A stretch of 64,000 nucleotides of DNA, from assembly GCA_942159475.1 (NCBI GenBank), contig OW804094.1, positions 17,047,708-17,111,707 on the forward strand, in the 5' to 3' direction. Both the position numbers and the translations under genes were made by a program. Within the stretch, counting starts at the first letter, position 1. The number at the start of each line of letters is the position of its first letter. The DNA comes from Sthenelais limicola (Eukaryota; Annelida; Polychaeta; Phyllodocida; Sigalionidae). The notes beneath the pieces are model-generated. The model was not told the DNA's origin, searched no databases, and saw only the letters and a program-made list of their open reading frames with translations. Shown here in pieces: positions 27,677 to 37,715 of this stretch.

Positions 27677-29596
27677 CTAAACTTCCCCACTCTCTCTAAA
27701 CTCAAGCCACAATTTTTCTTTTATTCTATTTTTGAAATCGCCAAGGTCCACTATGTTTCTAAACTCCACAGGTAAGTCATTCCACACAGCACCAGCTTTT
27801 GATAAGCAGGACCGAGAGGTAACATCTTTCTTCCAATTATAAACTTCCACTCTCCTCCCCATATTCCCCCTGATATTCATGTTAATCCTTCTCTCAACAA
27901 AGGTGCCCACTCTGAGTGTCAGAGCTAATATCCTACTCATTCGTCTGAGTCGTATCGGGAGTAATCCACATCTCAGATGGAGGTCAAAATTTGAGATATG
28001 TCCTCTCACATTCAAGAGTGTCCTGAGCCCCCTGTTTTGTGTTTTCTGGAGTCGTTGGTGGACATTTTGTGGACCCAGATCCGTACAGACTATGGAGCTC
28101 TCTATGATCGGCAACACAAAAGACTTATACAACGATATAGCAATGTTGGACCCAATATATGGTAAGATCTTCCTAATTTTCGATGTTTCAAAATAGGCTC
28201 TTTTTATAGTATGGTTGATCATATGGTCCATACGTAGGTCAGAATCAATGAGAAGCCCAAGGTATTTGAATAAGTTGGTTACCTCTATTTCTTTATTTAG
28301 CAATTTATATTTTGGAACATGTACTTTCGGTTTTCTTTTACCATATATTCTTTGATGTCTAGTCTTCGCTGTGTTGAGTCTAAGCCCATTGTGCGAACAC
28401 CATTTTTCAAATTTCAAGATATCTCGTTGTAATTCGTCAACATCGGTTTGCTTAGTGACTGGTCTCCAAATCACACAATCATCAGCGTATAGCTGGACGT
28501 TAGAAGAGAAGTTCATACCCAAAACATCGTTCATGTACAGGATAAACATTATCGGCCCAAGGATGCTTCCCTGAGCCACTCCGGCCGTTAGACTAACCTC
28601 ATCAGATATAATTTCACCAATTTTTACTACCTGGGTCCTGTCCATACAGTAATTCTTCAATAGGGTCAAGCAATTATCTCTAAAACCAAGAGCTTCGAGC
28701 TTGGACATCAATCTTTCGAGGTTTATTGTGTTAAACGCTTTAGAAAGATCGAAATATATTAGATCGATGTCATGCCCCTTATCTTTAGACTTCAATAAAT
28801 CTGATATGAGGTAGCTAAGGGCCGTATCTGTACCTTTCCCAGACATGAAACCATGTTGTTCAGGGATGATGATGTTATTTTCCGAGAAGTAGGCATCTAA
28901 CTTATCTTTCATTAACCTTTCAAAGATTTTACCTGCTAGCGAAGTAATTGTGATTGGTCGCAGGTTGTCTAAATCAAAGTTATTCTTTTTCTTCGGAATT
29001 ATAGTACATGAACCTCTCTTCCAGTTTACAGGGTAGATTCCACTCACTCGTATCTTATTCAGTAGAAGTGTAAAGTTAAACAAATCCTTCATCAGACAAA
29101 CCTTCAGAAATAGTGTAGGTAGATCGATATAACCACTATTCTTACTAGTATCAATACATGTGACTTTCTCTAACACCTTCTCTTGAGTGATACTCTCATT
29201 CCACAAAAATCGACTGTTTGCTTGTACCAACTCGGGCATATTATTCTGCGGGTCTCTATCTGATGTTATATTCGAGAAGAATTTATTTGTAACATTGGCA
29301 GCTTCTAAGCCAGTATATGGGCGGCCATCGTGAAGTATTTTATCGATTAAATTGGTACCCTTACTAGACGAATTCATTGGAAAGATCGAGGAGATGTGTT
29401 CCCAGAATTTTTTCCCATTCGCTGAATGCAGTCTCAATAACTCTAATGTGTTTTCACGTTTAGAAGCTATAAGTCGACTCTTAAGGATTCTCCTCTGGGC
29501 CTTAGCAGCATTCCAGTCAGCTATGTAGCCCGTTCTTTTGGCTATAGAAAACAGTCGATTTTTTTCTCTTATCATTTGTCTGATTTCTCTGGACAA
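27677..29596 (-). CDS. LINE ORF2, reverse transcriptase part (frameshifted from the endonuclease)
   Basis: About 639 codons without a stop. Landmarks are NLRPITITS near 211-219, FDLSKAFNTI at 282-291, AQGSILGPIMF at 341-351 and the catalytic YADD at 370-373. The C-terminal AGAVWNDLPVEFRN segment is typical of CR1, Jockey and related LINEs. It has no ATG start of its own and joins the endonuclease frame after loss of one base in the C run at 29599-29606. No RNase H is seen. Confidence 0.9.
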   Translation of the reverse strand: MSREIRQMIREKNRLFSIAKRTGYIADWNAAKAQRRILKSRLIASKRENTLELLRLHSANGKKFWEHISSIFPMNSSSKGTNLIDKILHDGRPYTGLEAANVTNKFFSNITSDRDPQNNMPELVQANSRFLWNESITQEKVLEKVTCIDTSKNSGYIDLPTLFLKVCLMKDLFNFTLLLNKIRVSGIYPVNWKRGSCTIIPKKKNNFDLDNLRPITITSLAGKIFERLMKDKLDAYFSENNIIIPEQHGFMSGKGTDTALSYLISDLLKSKDKGHDIDLIYFDLSKAFNTINLERLMSKLEALGFRDNCLTLLKNYCMDRTQVVKIGEIISDEVSLTAGVAQGSILGPIMFILYMNDVLGMNFSSNVQLYADDCVIWRPVTKQTDVDELQRDILKFEKWCSHNGLRLNTAKTRHQRIYGKRKPKVHVPKYKLLNKEIEVTNLFKYLGLLIDSDLRMDHMINHTIKRAYFETSKIRKILPYIGSNIAISLYKSFVLPIIESSIVCTDLGPQNVHQRLQKTQNRGLRTLLNVRGHISNFDLHLRCGLLPIRLRRMSRILALTLRVGTFVERRINMNIRGNMGRRVEVYNWKKDVTSRSCLSKAGAVWNDLPVEFRNIVDLGDFKNRIKEKLWLEFRESGEV

Positions 29597-29597
29597 G

Positions 29598-30533
29598 ACC
29601 CCCCCCTCGATTGACTTTTACTTTTACTTCTCTCTTGGGGTACAACCTATTCAGAATGTTCAAGTACTTACTGCTAAGATCATCCCAAAAAAGGTCAACA
29701 TCGATGTTCGCTAGATTTACCTCCTGTACCGTTTGGTTTGCAACCTCTATTTCTCTCTGAATGTCATCTGAGTTAAGCTTACGAGATAAACTTCTAGTAG
29801 TGATCTTTTTTTCTGTGTCTGATATAGTGGATGTTCTGAATCGACTTTTCTTGATTACAACATAGACTGGCAGATGATCTGATAATAAAATGTCTAAAGT
29901 CCCTGATGTGTCAACAAAACGGCAATCGCTAATTATCAGATCGATAGTGCTACTACTGTTTACAGTGACCCTAGTTGGGTGCTTTATCAACTGTGTCAAG
30001 TTGGAACTTCTGATGTGATTGTACAGGTCATTCTTCGATTTATTATTTTTTGAGATATCGATGTTAAAGTCTCCCATGAACAACCTTTCATGTTTACAAT
30101 TCAATGATAGCTGTAGTACTCGGTTGTATTCTAACATAAAATCAGTTATGCTAGTACACTGAAGTCTATAGACGTTACTCACTAGTAAAGGCTTTCGGTG
30201 ACCCGCCTTGATTAACACACTTAGGATTTCTAAATGGTCTTTTATAAAAGACATGTTATCAATGACACTCACATTTATGAATTCTTTACAGTAAATCACA
30301 AGCCCTCCACCTCTATTCCTTACTCTATCTAGTCTAACAAGCTTGTAGCCGTTGACCCTTAATTGTGAGTCATGAACACAGTCAGACAACCAAGTTTCGC
30401 CAATACATACTATATCAAAGGTACCATTAATGAGCTCAAGTTGGATCTGCTCCTTTTTATAGAAGTAACTTGCAGCATTCAGATAACACAGCTTCAGACC
30501 TCGCTTGGCATCTACTTCAATTATACTCTCCAT
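29598..30533 (-). CDS. LINE ORF2, APE endonuclease part
   Basis: It starts at an ATG with an in-frame TAA just upstream. In order it shows the APE endonuclease motifs: YLNAAS near 17, ETWLS at 46-50, GDFNID at 154-159, SSTIDLII at 194-201 and SDHLPVY at 218-224. These form the metal and active site that nicks target DNA. The frame continues about 27 codons past a run of eight C (29599-29606) and then stops at 29517. The proper continuation is in the next frame as reverse transcriptase, so the run is the break point. Confidence 0.88.
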
Positions 30534-31269
30534 TTTTTAGAGTGGGATGGAAACAATTGTGCGTACCACTCATACCCTGAACCAAGTACATAAAAACATC
30601 GGGGCGGCTATACATGTGATAACCATAAACTCTGCCCATAACATTGCGATCCGACATGGATATAATAACCATACCGCTTGTCATACAGGCAAAATACATG
30701 AAATTTGGCGACGACTGACACAAGAACAACACATACCTTTAATCCATCCTTTTTCTAGGGACCATAATACAGCAATTTCTCAGAAAATTACGATTCGTTA
30801 GTGATCCAATGTACCATGCAGAGGCCATGGCAGCCATATTTCTTCCGGTTGGGATGTCGCAACAAATCGATACGTCAGAGCTAAATTACTAGACTGAAGT
30901 TCATGTTCAACGTTGAACGTTCATGTAGACTGAAGGCATGTTCAACGTATTTCAACCAAGCTTAGCTAAGTATGTCAGTAAACATTTATTTATGTCAATA
31001 AACAATTAGTAACCACACACAAGTCAAGTAGCGGAAGTGACCATACAACTTTACGACATTCATAACCCACCCTCGATAGCCAATATGGCGGACCTGAGTC
31101 AAAACATTGTGCGAACACGCTTTGACGATATGGAGATTTACCAAAAACAATGACAATAAACAGGTATTTTAATTTACTGACTTGCTAGGATTGATACTTC
31201 ACATATATATAACCGTGTCCACCCTCTAGGATGAATGTGAGAATTGAAAATCGTACTTTACCAGCTAAA
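30534..31269 (-). other. Spacer between ORF1 and ORF2 of the LINE
   Basis: 736 bp without an ORF. On the minus strand it holds CCGCCATATTGG (a YY1-like motif, near 31079-31090), CCGGAAG (ETS-like, near 30846) and the palindrome GTTCAACGTTGAAC near 30907-30920. It could be an internal promoter or untranslated leader for ORF2. Confidence 0.5.
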
Positions 31270-32892
31270 TCACTTAAGTTTCACACCAGTGTCATTGAGC
31301 AAATCAGCTGTTTCGGCCATACCGAATAGGCGCGACTGTCCATCCTTGTCTCTAGTCTTATTGAGTCTGATTGCAATGTTCTTGTATTTTCTTTTACCTT
31401 CCCTTGGTGTTGACGACACATGTCCCAATGACTTACTTCTAGCTTGGGAAAATGTCGATGAAAGCAGCTTTTTCCTTCGGTGTCTGGGGATCGCGGACAA
31501 CTTAGTTGATACTAGCGATTCGGATAACTTCTCAATCTCGTCATCCTCGTCACCGTTGTCTTTGCCTTTGTCTTCCTCACTTATAGACAACAGGGGGGAA
31601 TACCTAGATCCTCCAGGGGTAAGGGTTGCAGAATCATTATCCTTGGTCGCTTTGCTAGAAATGGGTCTGGTCTTCCTAGGTGATGGGCTAGTGAAACCAT
31701 CTTTACCTACCACATCGTGCTTCGGTATAGGCTTAGCATACTTGCACTTGAGCTCACCAAATTTGCTATTATTCAAGGCTGTCTGAATTTCACCTCGCAC
31801 TTCCATCAAGATTTTGCCAAGGAGGTTCTCCCCCTTCCAGCTATCTTCATTGAGCTGCCAGTTACCGAGGTAAACTCCGGCACCCCACTTTTTACTCGGT
31901 GTCGCTTCAATCAACCTATTGTTGCCTGTGTTTGCTAGCATTACAGCCATCTGTTCATCCCTGAAGAATTTACAACGCGTTATTTCTTTTAGGATTTCTG
32001 TTTCACGAGCACTCCACTCTATGGTGTTAGTGATACGCTCCCCTAGGGCCTTAATCTCTCTCGGCTCAGATTGTTTTAGCACCTCCGGAGCAAGACTGGG
32101 TCGACACATTCGGGCTTTCTTATGAACGAAGGCTTGCTCCGAACAAGAATAGTCATGCCCTTCATATTGTACGTGGCATGCAAAAAAGTTACTTAGGTAA
32201 GCAAACTCTCCCTGGAATGCAATACCATTCTTAACCTTGATCACTTTAATATTCCCTGGTTGCAGATCTTCCCGCAGTAGTTTCAACTGCCTGTAATTGT
32301 ACATTACTCCATCTACCAGCACTCTGTCACCTTTAGGTTTGGTGCGAGAATGGTCTGCCCCCTTAGATATGGCGTTAGAGGCTATTAGTTTCATGAGGCT
32401 CCTCTTCTTTTTGGTTTCTATGGTCGCGAAATCGTGGCAAAACATCCTATCCGCGTTTGGCCAATCCTCCTTGGGGAACTTAGCTGGGTCTTTAAAGCTA
32501 GTTGAGCCATCAGAGATAAACCGATCTCTCATTGACTTGTGCAGCAGTCGTACTACGAGTGGGGGGGGCGATCGTCTATCCACTGATTGCGACTGCCAGT
32601 AGGCAGAGTCTATAACACCCTCCCAAATTGTAGGCAGAAAGATCTTCAGTATCTTAGTAGCAATGGAGATTGGACTTTCTTCTTCATAGAGTTCTCTGTG
32701 GATGTTCTCAATGATAACATGGGTGTCTTTGTGTTGCTGCTTTATTATCTCCTGTTCGTCATGCAGTTTCTCCGTAGCAGTTTTATTATACAGAATATCT
32801 CTCTGCATAAAATCCATCTTAGCATCAACAATGAATTTATTTTCCTTAATCTCCGATTGCATAACAGATGCTTCTGTCGTTCGATTTACCAT
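31270..32892 (-). CDS. LINE ORF1 protein with coiled coil, RRM-like region and NADAR domain
   Basis: 540 codons, no internal stop. Residues 1-70 are charged and helical, a short coiled coil (heptads continue a few codons upstream of the Met, up to a stop). Residues 76-130 (ILKIFLPTIW..., then PLVVRLLHKSMRDRF) and about 150-215 resemble the RRM-like and C-terminal domains of L1-type ORF1 proteins, which bind the element's RNA. Residues 223-370 match the NADAR/YbiA fold: GIAFQGEFAYLSNFFACHV, the motif SCSEQAF with Glu252, GNNRLIEA, the Trp336 in KKWGAG, and GENLLGKILMEVR at the end. NADAR proteins are N-glycosidases acting on riboflavin intermediates or ADP-ribosylated guanine. The tail 371-540 is basic, Ser/Pro-rich and disordered in look, with an acidic patch (DEDDEIE). 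The residues I take as catalytic are kept, so activity is plausible but unproven. Confidence 0.82.
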   Translation of the reverse strand: MVNRTTEASVMQSEIKENKFIVDAKMDFMQRDILYNKTATEKLHDEQEIIKQQHKDTHVIIENIHRELYEEESPISIATKILKIFLPTIWEGVIDSAYWQSQSVDRRSPPPLVVRLLHKSMRDRFISDGSTSFKDPAKFPKEDWPNADRMFCHDFATIETKKKRSLMKLIASNAISKGADHSRTKPKGDRVLVDGVMYNYRQLKLLREDLQPGNIKVIKVKNGIAFQGEFAYLSNFFACHVQYEGHDYSCSEQAFVHKKARMCRPSLAPEVLKQSEPREIKALGERITNTIEWSARETEILKEITRCKFFRDEQMAVMLANTGNNRLIEATPSKKWGAGVYLGNWQLNEDSWKGENLLGKILMEVRGEIQTALNNSKFGELKCKYAKPIPKHDVVGKDGFTSPSPRKTRPISSKATKDNDSATLTPGGSRYSPLLSISEEDKGKDNGDEDDEIEKLSESLVSTKLSAIPRHRRKKLLSSTFSQARSKSLGHVSSTPREGKRKYKNIAIRLNKTRDKDGQSRLFGMAETADLLNDTGVKLK

Positions 32893-33279
32893 AGCGTTCT
32901 CCAGGGCTTTTATCCTATCGTTTAAGAGTTATTTAATCATTATTTACCTTCAGTTAATGTCTTGCAACCCCCTGACTCGGCAAAAGCAGGCGTCTACAAC
33001 TTTGCACCATGAAACGAGCATCATGAAATTAGCATCATTTTTTTATTTTTTTAAAAAAAAAGCTTTTATTCAGTCTGTCAACAAAATGGGCATCTTTTCT
33101 TGAAATTGATTGGTGCAACTAAATTTACATAACAAATCAAAATAGCGGAGTAAAATGGGTGCATCTGGCCCTCTTTTTGAGGATACAGAGACCTATCATA
33201 GCATAAGGTATTTGGACTAACATCCATATTTTCATTACGTACCCATATTCAAAGTTAAAAATGTAAAAATAAGAGCTAT

Positions 33280-33549
33280 ATGTTGTGCTGTGTTTCAGGA
33301 AAATGAGTCACAAGTCACAAAAAATGGATTTTGAGATACCATCATATATGAAAAGATATGTAGCTAAATATACTCTATAGGATGACCTTAGAAACGCGTT
33401 GATATATTTAATACAATGTCTTGGAACATGTATTCATACGACCTCAGGGACTAGATAGCTCATAGATGAGAACATTCCAACAAAGAGCTCTTGTAAATAA
33501 ATAGGAATTGTGCGAGTTGTGACTTAATTCCTGAAACACATCACATATA
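33280..33549 (-). repeat. MITE-B copy 6, internally deleted
   Basis: Both ends present (TGTGCTGTGTTTCAGGAAAA type and CTGAAACACATCACATA), but only about 270 bp long. Confidence 0.75.
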
Positions 33550-33557
33550 TAGTTCAT

Positions 33558-33973
33558 ATATGTGATGTGTTTCAGAAAAATTATTCATAAGTCGCAAAAA
33601 ATAGATTTTGAGATACCATTATATTTGAAAAGATGAGATCAAGCCGATTCCAATGATAGTAAACAGTCTAATAATCTAATAAGTATTTCTAGATTTTAAG
33701 TTTGATATTTTCGTTTTTGTAAAAAAAAGTTTCCAATATTTCTGGGGGTCAATAAACAGTAAAGTAACTAAATGTAGTCCATATAAGGACCTTTAAAACG
33801 AAAGGATATATTACATAGATTGTGCTGAAAATTGATACATCGATTGATATAGCTATAAGTGATTAACCCAACAAAAATTATAATATTCCAATCATGTGAT
33901 CTTGTGAAAAAAACACTTTGAAAAATATCAATTTTGCGACTTATGACTCATTTTCCTGAAACACATCATATAT
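33558..33973 (-). repeat. MITE-B copy 7
   Basis: A full-length copy directly next to copy 6 and in the same orientation, separated by about 8 bp. Confidence 0.83.
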
Positions 33974-35527
33974 AATTAGATGTTGCGTAAACACATCTTT
34001 CTGTTACACTTAATTGATAACGTGTAACAATATTATAGAATGTAAGGCTTGCTGGCACGAGCTAACTTCATAATGAATTACTGACAGTAATTGATGTCAT
34101 AAGGTTTAGTTTGCCAATGGTGGTCTGTGGCAGCCTGTTTAATGGACAGTAATTACTGAACTATCTCACAACAAACATGCATATATATGTTGGGGGGGGG
34201 GATAAATGAGTATATTTAGATTGAATGTAAATGAATAAAAGGTTTTTTAAATCAACTCTTTGCTAAAACTGTATGTAGAATATGATATAAATGTATATAT
34301 ATAGTTTAGATGCTGTAACTGAAGACATGCACTGAGAGTTTAACCAATTCAACATTTTAAAACATAATATGTTATAAAAATGTTGAATCGGTTAAATTGA
34401 GTTATGATACATGTTATGATACGTGTGTAGCAACAATTACATCGCAATTATTCTCTCTAGTAAACACATTATACATCAATGGTCTTAATGCCGATGTCCT
34501 TACAATGGTTGCTCTTATTATAGACCATCGCCCGCCTCCATCCCAATACAATGGTTAATTACAATATGTAAGTGATTTTTACATCATATTAGTTTGCCTC
34601 CAAATATCAACAGGGTGATAGTTAGTAAAAAATAATTACCTATATTACTTCAGAACTAACAGTATCTTTTTACGATTTATGTGTACTGATATAATATTAT
34701 ATATGCTCTATAATATATGCACACCATACACCGACTTTAAGAGTATGTGCACTGAGTTATTCCGCAGTTCCGGTTCATGAAAGGTCATGAAAGGTCAGGA
34801 GGTCATTGACCTTGTAAGTAACACAACAAATCTCAAGTATTGAGATCGAATTTAAAGCTGCAGTCTCGGTTTTTCTACTTTTTGTTCGTTTTTTTTCTTA
34901 CCCACCTGAAAGTCGTTTGACCAAAACTGTGGAAGATTCTACACAGTTCTCTTTGATGCAGGGCATCATATAGATTCATTTTTTGGTGGCCCACCGAAAT
35001 AATTTCCTGCGATTGCTTCACTTATGATCACTCACCGATGTTCGTATTATATAGGCCATTCAACTTAGATGCTTATTTTTTTAAACATAACAGGGGCAAC
35101 AGTTAAATGTTGATAACTTCAGAACTTCAGTCTAATTTAACAATGACTATTAATATTTTGTCGGAATAGTTGAGCATGCAGCTTTAATCTTTGATATCAA
35201 GATAATCATGGAGGGCAGACCCTTAATAGGAGGACCCGACAAAGCAGATATAATATATTCTCTCAGATTCCTATAGGTAGGTGGGACTTTCGTTACTTTG
35301 TTGTGTGTAAAGTCCAGCTATAAGTATCCATGTTCTAGACACCTAACCTATAGTTGTGTGTACTACAATATTGCCATTGTTTAAAAGTAATAATGTGACA
35401 GTTTTGAGGGCACAGCAATGAGAAATACAGAAACTTACGTACTGAAATTGTTGGTGAGTCTACCGGTAATCAAATTATATATGAGAAATATGATTTCCCT
35501 CTTTCCTTGATTACAATAACACATATA
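33974..35527. other. Intergenic sequence with a nuclear-receptor half-site cluster
   Basis: No gene is seen. A run of nine to ten G lies near 34191-34200. A hairpin occurs at about 34336-34397 (TAACCAATTCAACATTTT with AAAATGTTGAATCGGTTA, one mismatch). AGGTCA sites cluster at 34782-34812. Confidence 0.5.
34782..34812 (+). promoter_or_regulatory. Candidate nuclear-receptor site cluster (DR4, DR2, IR1)
   Basis: AGGTCA at 34782, 34792 and 34800 with spacings of 4 and 2 bp, then TGACCT at 34807. The last pair forms the perfect inverted repeat AGGTCATTGACCT. No gene is near enough to assign a target. Confidence 0.35.
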
Positions 35528-36128
35528 TATGTGATGTGTTTAAGGAAAATAGGTTACAATTTACAAAATTGATATTTTTCAAAGTGATTTATTCACAAGA
35601 TGTCCTTGCAGGGATGTTTTCATTGTTGGAGTGCTTAACGCTGTTTGTACCATTAATGCATTTATTATACGCGCATGCTATATGAGAGGTGCTATAAGTG
35701 GGGTGCTATAAAAATAGTCATATAGGACGCGTCCTATAAAAATGTAGTTGTCTAAAAATAGCTCTGACTCAGCACTTCCGCTGTCTCCGTGGAGATCCCC
35801 GCGGAGATCCCCGCGATCGGTAATCCACCTGTGATTATAAAAATACATAATAAACACCACACCATTAAATAGAGAATTAAATTCTCTATCAAATGATGTA
35901 AGGTTTATTATTGTAGCTCAAGAAATGGCTACGATATGAACGTTTTAGTTCAACAAAGTCAGTAAGTAAACACTGCATGATCACAGTTCTGACAGCTCAC
36001 CGTTGTAGCCTACTGACGGTGCTCTCATCGGTGCTCTCAGCGGGGCAGCGGGACTTTCTGAGAGTTCTTTAATACTTTTTCAGTGATATCTGATGATGAT
36101 CAAATTTTATGCACATATAATAAATATA

Positions 36129-36245
36129 GAATGGAACTCGCCAGCAATAATCAAAAATTTAAAGGACTTGATTCGTCCACATGAGCACTCTGCGTGGACG
36201 AATCTCGTCCTATAAATTTTCGATTATTGCCGGCTCGTCCCATTC
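36129..36245. repeat. 117-bp hairpin inside the first insertion of MITE-B copy 8
   Basis: Arms of about 50 bp pair around the loop ATGAGCACTCTGC: GATTCGTCCAC with GTGGACGAATC, AGGAC with GTCCT, GCAATAATC with GATTATTGC, and GAATGG with CCATTC, with scattered mismatches. Confidence 0.78.
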
Positions 36246-36395
36246 TCTCTATGTATAACATTTCAAATTGTCCACCCGGAGATATCCCAAACTTTTTTTT
36301 CAAAAATAAAAAATCTAACTTAAATATAGAAATACTTAATAAATGTTCTACTGTTTTCCATCATTATATAGAATCGGCTTGATCTTATCTTTTCA

Positions 36396-36578
36396 TGGTC
36401 CTGGGTATAACCATACAGTGCCTTTCTGTCTCTTTTTCTCTGACTCGCTCTCCCTTCTTCTCTAACTCTATTTACTGGGTATGATCATAAAATGCCTCCC
36501 TTTCAGCTCTCCCGCCCTTGATATAACTATATTAAATGTGTTGATAGGGGCGTAAAGCAACCAATCTCACTCACTCAC
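36396..36578 (+). mobile_element. SINE-like retroposon with 13-bp target duplication
   Basis: TCTTATCTTTTCA is present at 36383-36395 and 36579-36591, on both sides of a 183-bp non-coding insert whose 3' end is a CACT/ACTC repeat. The segment GATAGGGGCGTAAAGCAACC before the tail resembles the 3' ends of some RTE-type LINEs and their SINEs. No A or B box was identified. Confidence 0.72.
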
Positions 36579-36878
36579 TCTTATCTTTTCAAATATGATA
36601 ATATATCAAAACTCATTTTCCTGTAACACATCCCATATATTTTGATTTCCCTCTTTCTTGGGTTACAATAACACATATTCATTGGATTCACATTGAAAAT
36701 AAGGAGCTTCGCTTCTGGATTAATTACCAAACAGTGCATTGACCGGGCCAAAATGGTGGTTATTAATATGTTTGGTCCCTGCCGTTCAAGACCGTGCCCA
36801 GACCGTTCAAGTTAGCTACGAAAAGGTCTATTAAATTTAACCTTCAACGCCTGGTTTATTCTCTTGGCATATCACTAT

Positions 36879-37118
36879 ATATGGGTCAGAAAATATGCAA
36901 TTGGCAGCTGTACACATTTAGTAAATTCTGCTGAATTAGGCTGAGAAATGATAAATACTAGCTATATCTGAGTATATTTGGTATTGTGTTGATTCAAGTT
37001 TAGTTATTTTTTAAGTTACGTTGAATTGTGTTTTAAGTTTCATTGTCCTTATGAAATAAGCTTAATTTGGAGGGTTTCTGAATGTGAATTGTGCATTTTC
37101 TGGAAATGTCACCCATAA
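36879..37118 (-). repeat. MITE-A copy 11
   Basis: Reverse orientation, from TATGGGTCAGAAAATATGC to GAAATGTCACCCATAA. A small deletion is present in the left arm. Confidence 0.78.
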
Positions 37119-37139
37119 TAAAGGCAATTGATTGAGTGT

Positions 37140-37490
37140 TAGGGGAGTTGCATGTCTCACTGCGCATGTCTACAGCAGTGCATGCTGGGATGGATTCTGG
37201 TGAAATCTAACATACAAATATTTGGTAATATTTTATCGAAAATTGCTAGAATGTTTTCACCAATATCATAGCTTGTATAAATCATCTATGAACACCAAAT
37301 GCATGATGGGAAAGATGAAAGCTTGTATCATAAAAACATGTATACATAACACATGGATATTGACATTAGAGCATTAATAAATATTCCATGCTGAGCATGG
37401 CATGTTTTCCATAGATTTTAGACTGTACCACTATACCCATAATTCCATGCGAATCAAGATTCAAAATGGCGGCTATGCAACTCCCCAATT
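37140..37490 (+). repeat. MITE-C copy 3
   Basis: From TAGGGGAGTTGCATGTCTC to GCTATGCAACTCCCC. It carries AAAATGGCGGC near 37464. Confidence 0.83.
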
Positions 37491-37715
37491 AATAAAGCAC
37501 GCACAGTAAGTGCTGGGTGTGAAATGCTCTATTTCAAGTCTGAATCTGAACTTTGTTTTGCTGATTCTCCTTTTCATGTGTAGAAAGACTTCCATTCATA
37601 AACACGTGGCACCACCTGTACTTTAATTACCTTTAGTGAACTAAGACTCCGTAAGGTGGCAGCCTTCTGCTCATGGCAGACTTGTTCAACCAATGAACGT
37701 AGAGTGCCTATCTTA

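Larger units (their letters stand above)
27264..32935 (-). mobile_element. CR1/Jockey-like LINE with a NADAR-bearing ORF1
   Basis: Read on the minus strand, it runs ORF1 (32892-31270), a 733-bp spacer, and ORF2 endonuclease (30533 to about 29600) followed by reverse transcriptase (to 27677). It ends in a 3' UTR with AATAAA (complement at 27289-27294) and a (CAAA)n tail (TTTG repeats, 27264-27285). A short repeat tail instead of poly(A) suits the CR1/Jockey superfamily. The 5' end is uncertain: an in-frame stop lies 39 bases before the ORF1 Met and no target duplication was found. That both ORFs belong to one element is inferred from order, strand and proximity. Confidence 0.8.
35528..36640 (+). 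repeat. MITE-B copy 8, broken by two insertions
   Basis: MITE-B sequence occupies about 35528-35645, 36275-36395 and 36579-36640. The first gap (about 630 bp) contains a long hairpin at its right side. The second is a 183-bp retroposon with a 13-bp target duplication. Confidence 0.75.

Noticed and set aside
31244..31786. 180-codon + strand ORF opposite the LINE ORF1
   Set aside because: Antisense shadow of the NADAR-bearing ORF1, whose disordered tail leaves the other strand open.
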